A DNA stretch of 64,000 nucleotides from Cloeon dipterum. Lineage: Eukaryota; Arthropoda; Insecta; Ephemeroptera; Baetidae. The DNA is taken from the NCBI RefSeq assembly GCF_949628265.1, contig NC_088788.1, positions 9,672,001-9,736,000 on the forward strand. The letters run 5' to 3'. Made by a program: the position numbers and the translations under genes. Below the pieces are notes generated by a model. The model ran no database searches. It was given only the letters and a program-made list of their open reading frames with translations, and was not told the origin of the DNA. This document shows, piece after piece, positions 61,501-64,000 of the stretch; position 1 is the stretch's first letter, and the number at the start of each line of letters is the position of its first letter.

Positions 61501-64000
61501 AAGCCATTTAAATCAGAACCATCTATATTTTAAAAAAATACAGCACAAAAACCATTTTAATAACGTCCAAAATTCAAAGCCAATTTAAGGCGCAAAATAG
61601 GTATAAAAAGAAATCAAGTTATTTAAATTTTGGCAATTCCTTTTGCGACAAGTAAGTGGCACAAGTGTTGTTGCAGTCCTGCTATGATTGCAAATTAAAT
61701 CGTGTTATTGTAAGGAAAAAAATCGTTGAAAGCCAAAGCAGCGATAATATCTCAAAAGTTTCACAGCAAAAAATGCTGCTGTCATTTCCACCGCGAAACA
61801 TGTGTCTCCTTTTATTTCTAGAGGCCCTTCACGAGCAGGTGACGTCACCCTTAAAAACATCAATCTTGATATGACATCTTGAAATTTCATTCATTTTCTT
61901 TGCTAAATTCCAAATCTCGATTTTTCTTTCCCCTCGTGCAACGGAAAATTAATTTTGCGGCTTCCTAAGCTGCCGGCGAAAGAATTGGCCAAAATCTCGA
62001 TTTTCTCCACCCCTATCTTTATAAAAAGAAGCGGGGGTGTCGCTTGCCTTCTTCGACCTCCTATCGATTGTGCACGCGGGCACTTATTTGGCTTCTTTTA
62101 AAGGAGCATAATCAGCGAAATTTGCGGCTTTTGCAGCCGGCACTGCGGCGTGCTGCAACGTGAACAAAAGACAAAAAAAATATGGCAGAATTTTCTTTAA
62201 AAAAAATGTATTTAAATAAAACAAAACTGTTAGTTCAGAATTTTCTAATTTGTCAAGTTTTCAAATTACGTACTCAATGGGCCCCTGTGTGCCGCAGGCT
62301 GCGGTTCGCTCACTCGAGTCGTCTCACTGACTCACTGACGCACTGTTCACCGTTCTGCTGCCTCCGAAACACTGACAGTGAGCATCGCGGGCGGAGACCA
62401 CGACCGCCGAGGATGCGCCGAACGACACCGAACGACCAGCGCGGCGCTTTCGATAAACAAATTAATTTGCGACTCTTGCCTAACCAAACCAAATACTCGC
62501 GTCTTTGTCCTGGGCTGTTTATTTTTTCGCTGTTTGCCCTTCCACCTTCAAGGCCTCAAACGCTGCCGTGCCTTCTCCTTGAATCTGACACCATATTTTT
62601 TTAAAATTTAATTTCACTGATTCAGGATTGGATTTGATAAAATTTTATTGTTTAAATAATTTAACCGTTAATTCCTTTGCAAAGTTTTTAATCTAAACAG
62701 AAGAATTTTAAATGAAAAGTTAAATACAAAAATTATATGAAGGAAAATTCAAACGCAGCCGCTTATTTTCATTTATTTAGTTTTAGTAGAACAAATTAAA
62801 AAAAAATTATGCATAGAAAACCTGTATTTAATCGTATGCAATTCGGTGATTTTTTCTTTTAAATATTGATCATTTTTTTCTCTTTCAAAAATTGATTTTT
62901 TTCTCATTATTATCATCATCTAAAAATAAATATGAATCTTCTTCACTACACTTACTTATTTTGATATACAAAAATCTCGTAATTATTTTTTCTTTCACAA
63001 AATTTTAGCTCAGTCAGAGAATTTTCATAACAAACCACAACAGAAAGCATGTGTGAAACGCAGACCTTTATTTTCTATAGAAGGGCGTTGATCGATCTGA
63101 AACACATGCTCCGCGAACCAGGAAGAGCATCAGAAATATGTGCAAACACATACACGGCAAGAGTAATTCGCGTGTCGCAAGCATTTTGCTCGAATTTATG
63201 CAAAGCGACTTGCGAGAGCGTGTAAGATGCAAGGTTGGCTGCCGGCAATGACGTCACTCCGTATTTTAAGCCGCACAACGCGCGCTGGCTGGCTGGTTGG
63301 CATTTCCAAGAGACCGGCACAAAGCTGATAAATCGGCTGCCCATCGCGCACAATGGGCGCTTTTCCCGTAATGAGGTGGTCCACGACCCGTGCTCCGTCA
63401 AAATTATCCTCTCAAAACGCTCGCTATTAACTCTCGGGGCGTTGCTGTTTGTCTATCCAAATGCGATTATCTAGCCGGTCATTTCGGGACTGGAATTACG
63501 CCCTGATCGAGTTTCATTCTTCGAAAATGACAAACGCGGCCTCACGTGGAGTTCGTTGCTTTTTTAATCTCCTGGAATTTAAAATGAATAAAAAAATTAT
63601 AATGAAAGAAATCGTGACAAGATTACTTCCTCTCGCATGAAAATGAGTCATGTTTGAAACAAAGGAGAGAGCTGCGGTTTTATTCAACATTGGCAAAAAA
63701 TTAATTTATTCAACGAACGCGATCATTTAATTTTTCTATTCTAAATGAGCACAAATCAAGTAATTTCAAATCTTGTAGGTCCCCAATAAAAATAACCATA
63801 AACCGATTAAAACGCATTAAAATTAAGCATATATGGCCTATTTACATATAGATAGTCTTAAAATCTTAAATTATAAAAAGACTTCATTTCAGTTTTTAAT
63901 TAAATTAAATTTATAGATTTTCCTTACATTCCCCTTTCGTTAAAAAATATTTTAATATTAGTTAAAAAGCCACTTTTAGACACCTCTTGGATTTATAAAC
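58519..64000. other. Region upstream of visible ARHGEF10 exons, no supported gene
   Basis: Should contain the 5' end or first introns of ARHGEF10, but no further coding exon can be tied in phase. The base is AT-rich with GC/CpG-rich islands at about 60340-60690, 62270-62580 and 63200-63560, which may be promoter or enhancer segments. A TG tract lies at 59390-59412. Confidence 0.4.

Overview
This is eukaryotic nuclear DNA, almost certainly from an arthropod and most likely an insect. Genes are split by GT-AG introns, exons are GC-richer than the very AT-rich introns and spacers, and every recognisable protein is a metazoan family. The species cannot be named from the sequence. I rebuilt eight protein genes exon by exon, checking splice sites and reading phase by hand. 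One tRNA gene and several short inverted-repeat elements are also supported.

Left part (1-16.5 kb). The 3' half of an SLC17-type anion transporter (+) runs off the left edge. Next are an unrecognised leucine-rich-repeat-like protein (-) and a FANCA-like Fanconi anaemia gene (+) that stops after roughly the N-terminal part known from vertebrate FANCA. The AT-rich 12.6-16.5 kb stretch is probably 3' UTR and flank of the next gene.

Middle (16.5-36.8 kb). A GPR21/GPR52-like class A receptor (-) spans 16.5-22.1 kb, with two inverted-repeat elements in its introns. A stretch of about 14 kb without convincing coding sequence follows. It is AT-rich but broken by GC/CpG-rich islands, and it holds a tRNA-Gly(UCC) gene and a 1.23 kb element bounded by 95-bp inverted repeats that differ at one base.

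Right part (36.8-58.5 kb). This is a compact housekeeping cluster: ENT4/PMAT-like nucleoside/monoamine transporter (-), WBP2 (+), selenoprotein M (-), UBFD1 (+) and ARHGEF10/10L-type RhoGEF (-). ENT4/WBP2 and SELENOM/UBFD1 are divergent pairs; WBP2/SELENOM and UBFD1/ARHGEF10 are convergent pairs. The last 5.5 kb (58.5-64 kb) lies upstream of the most 5' ARHGEF10 exon I can see and contains no gene I can support.

The most notable system is selenoprotein M. Its second exon carries an in-frame TGA inside a Cys-Gly-Gly-Sec redox motif, and a SECIS-type hairpin lies about 50 bases past the real stop codon. Conventional gene prediction would break this gene. The genes do not form a pathway together; they are independent eukaryotic loci.
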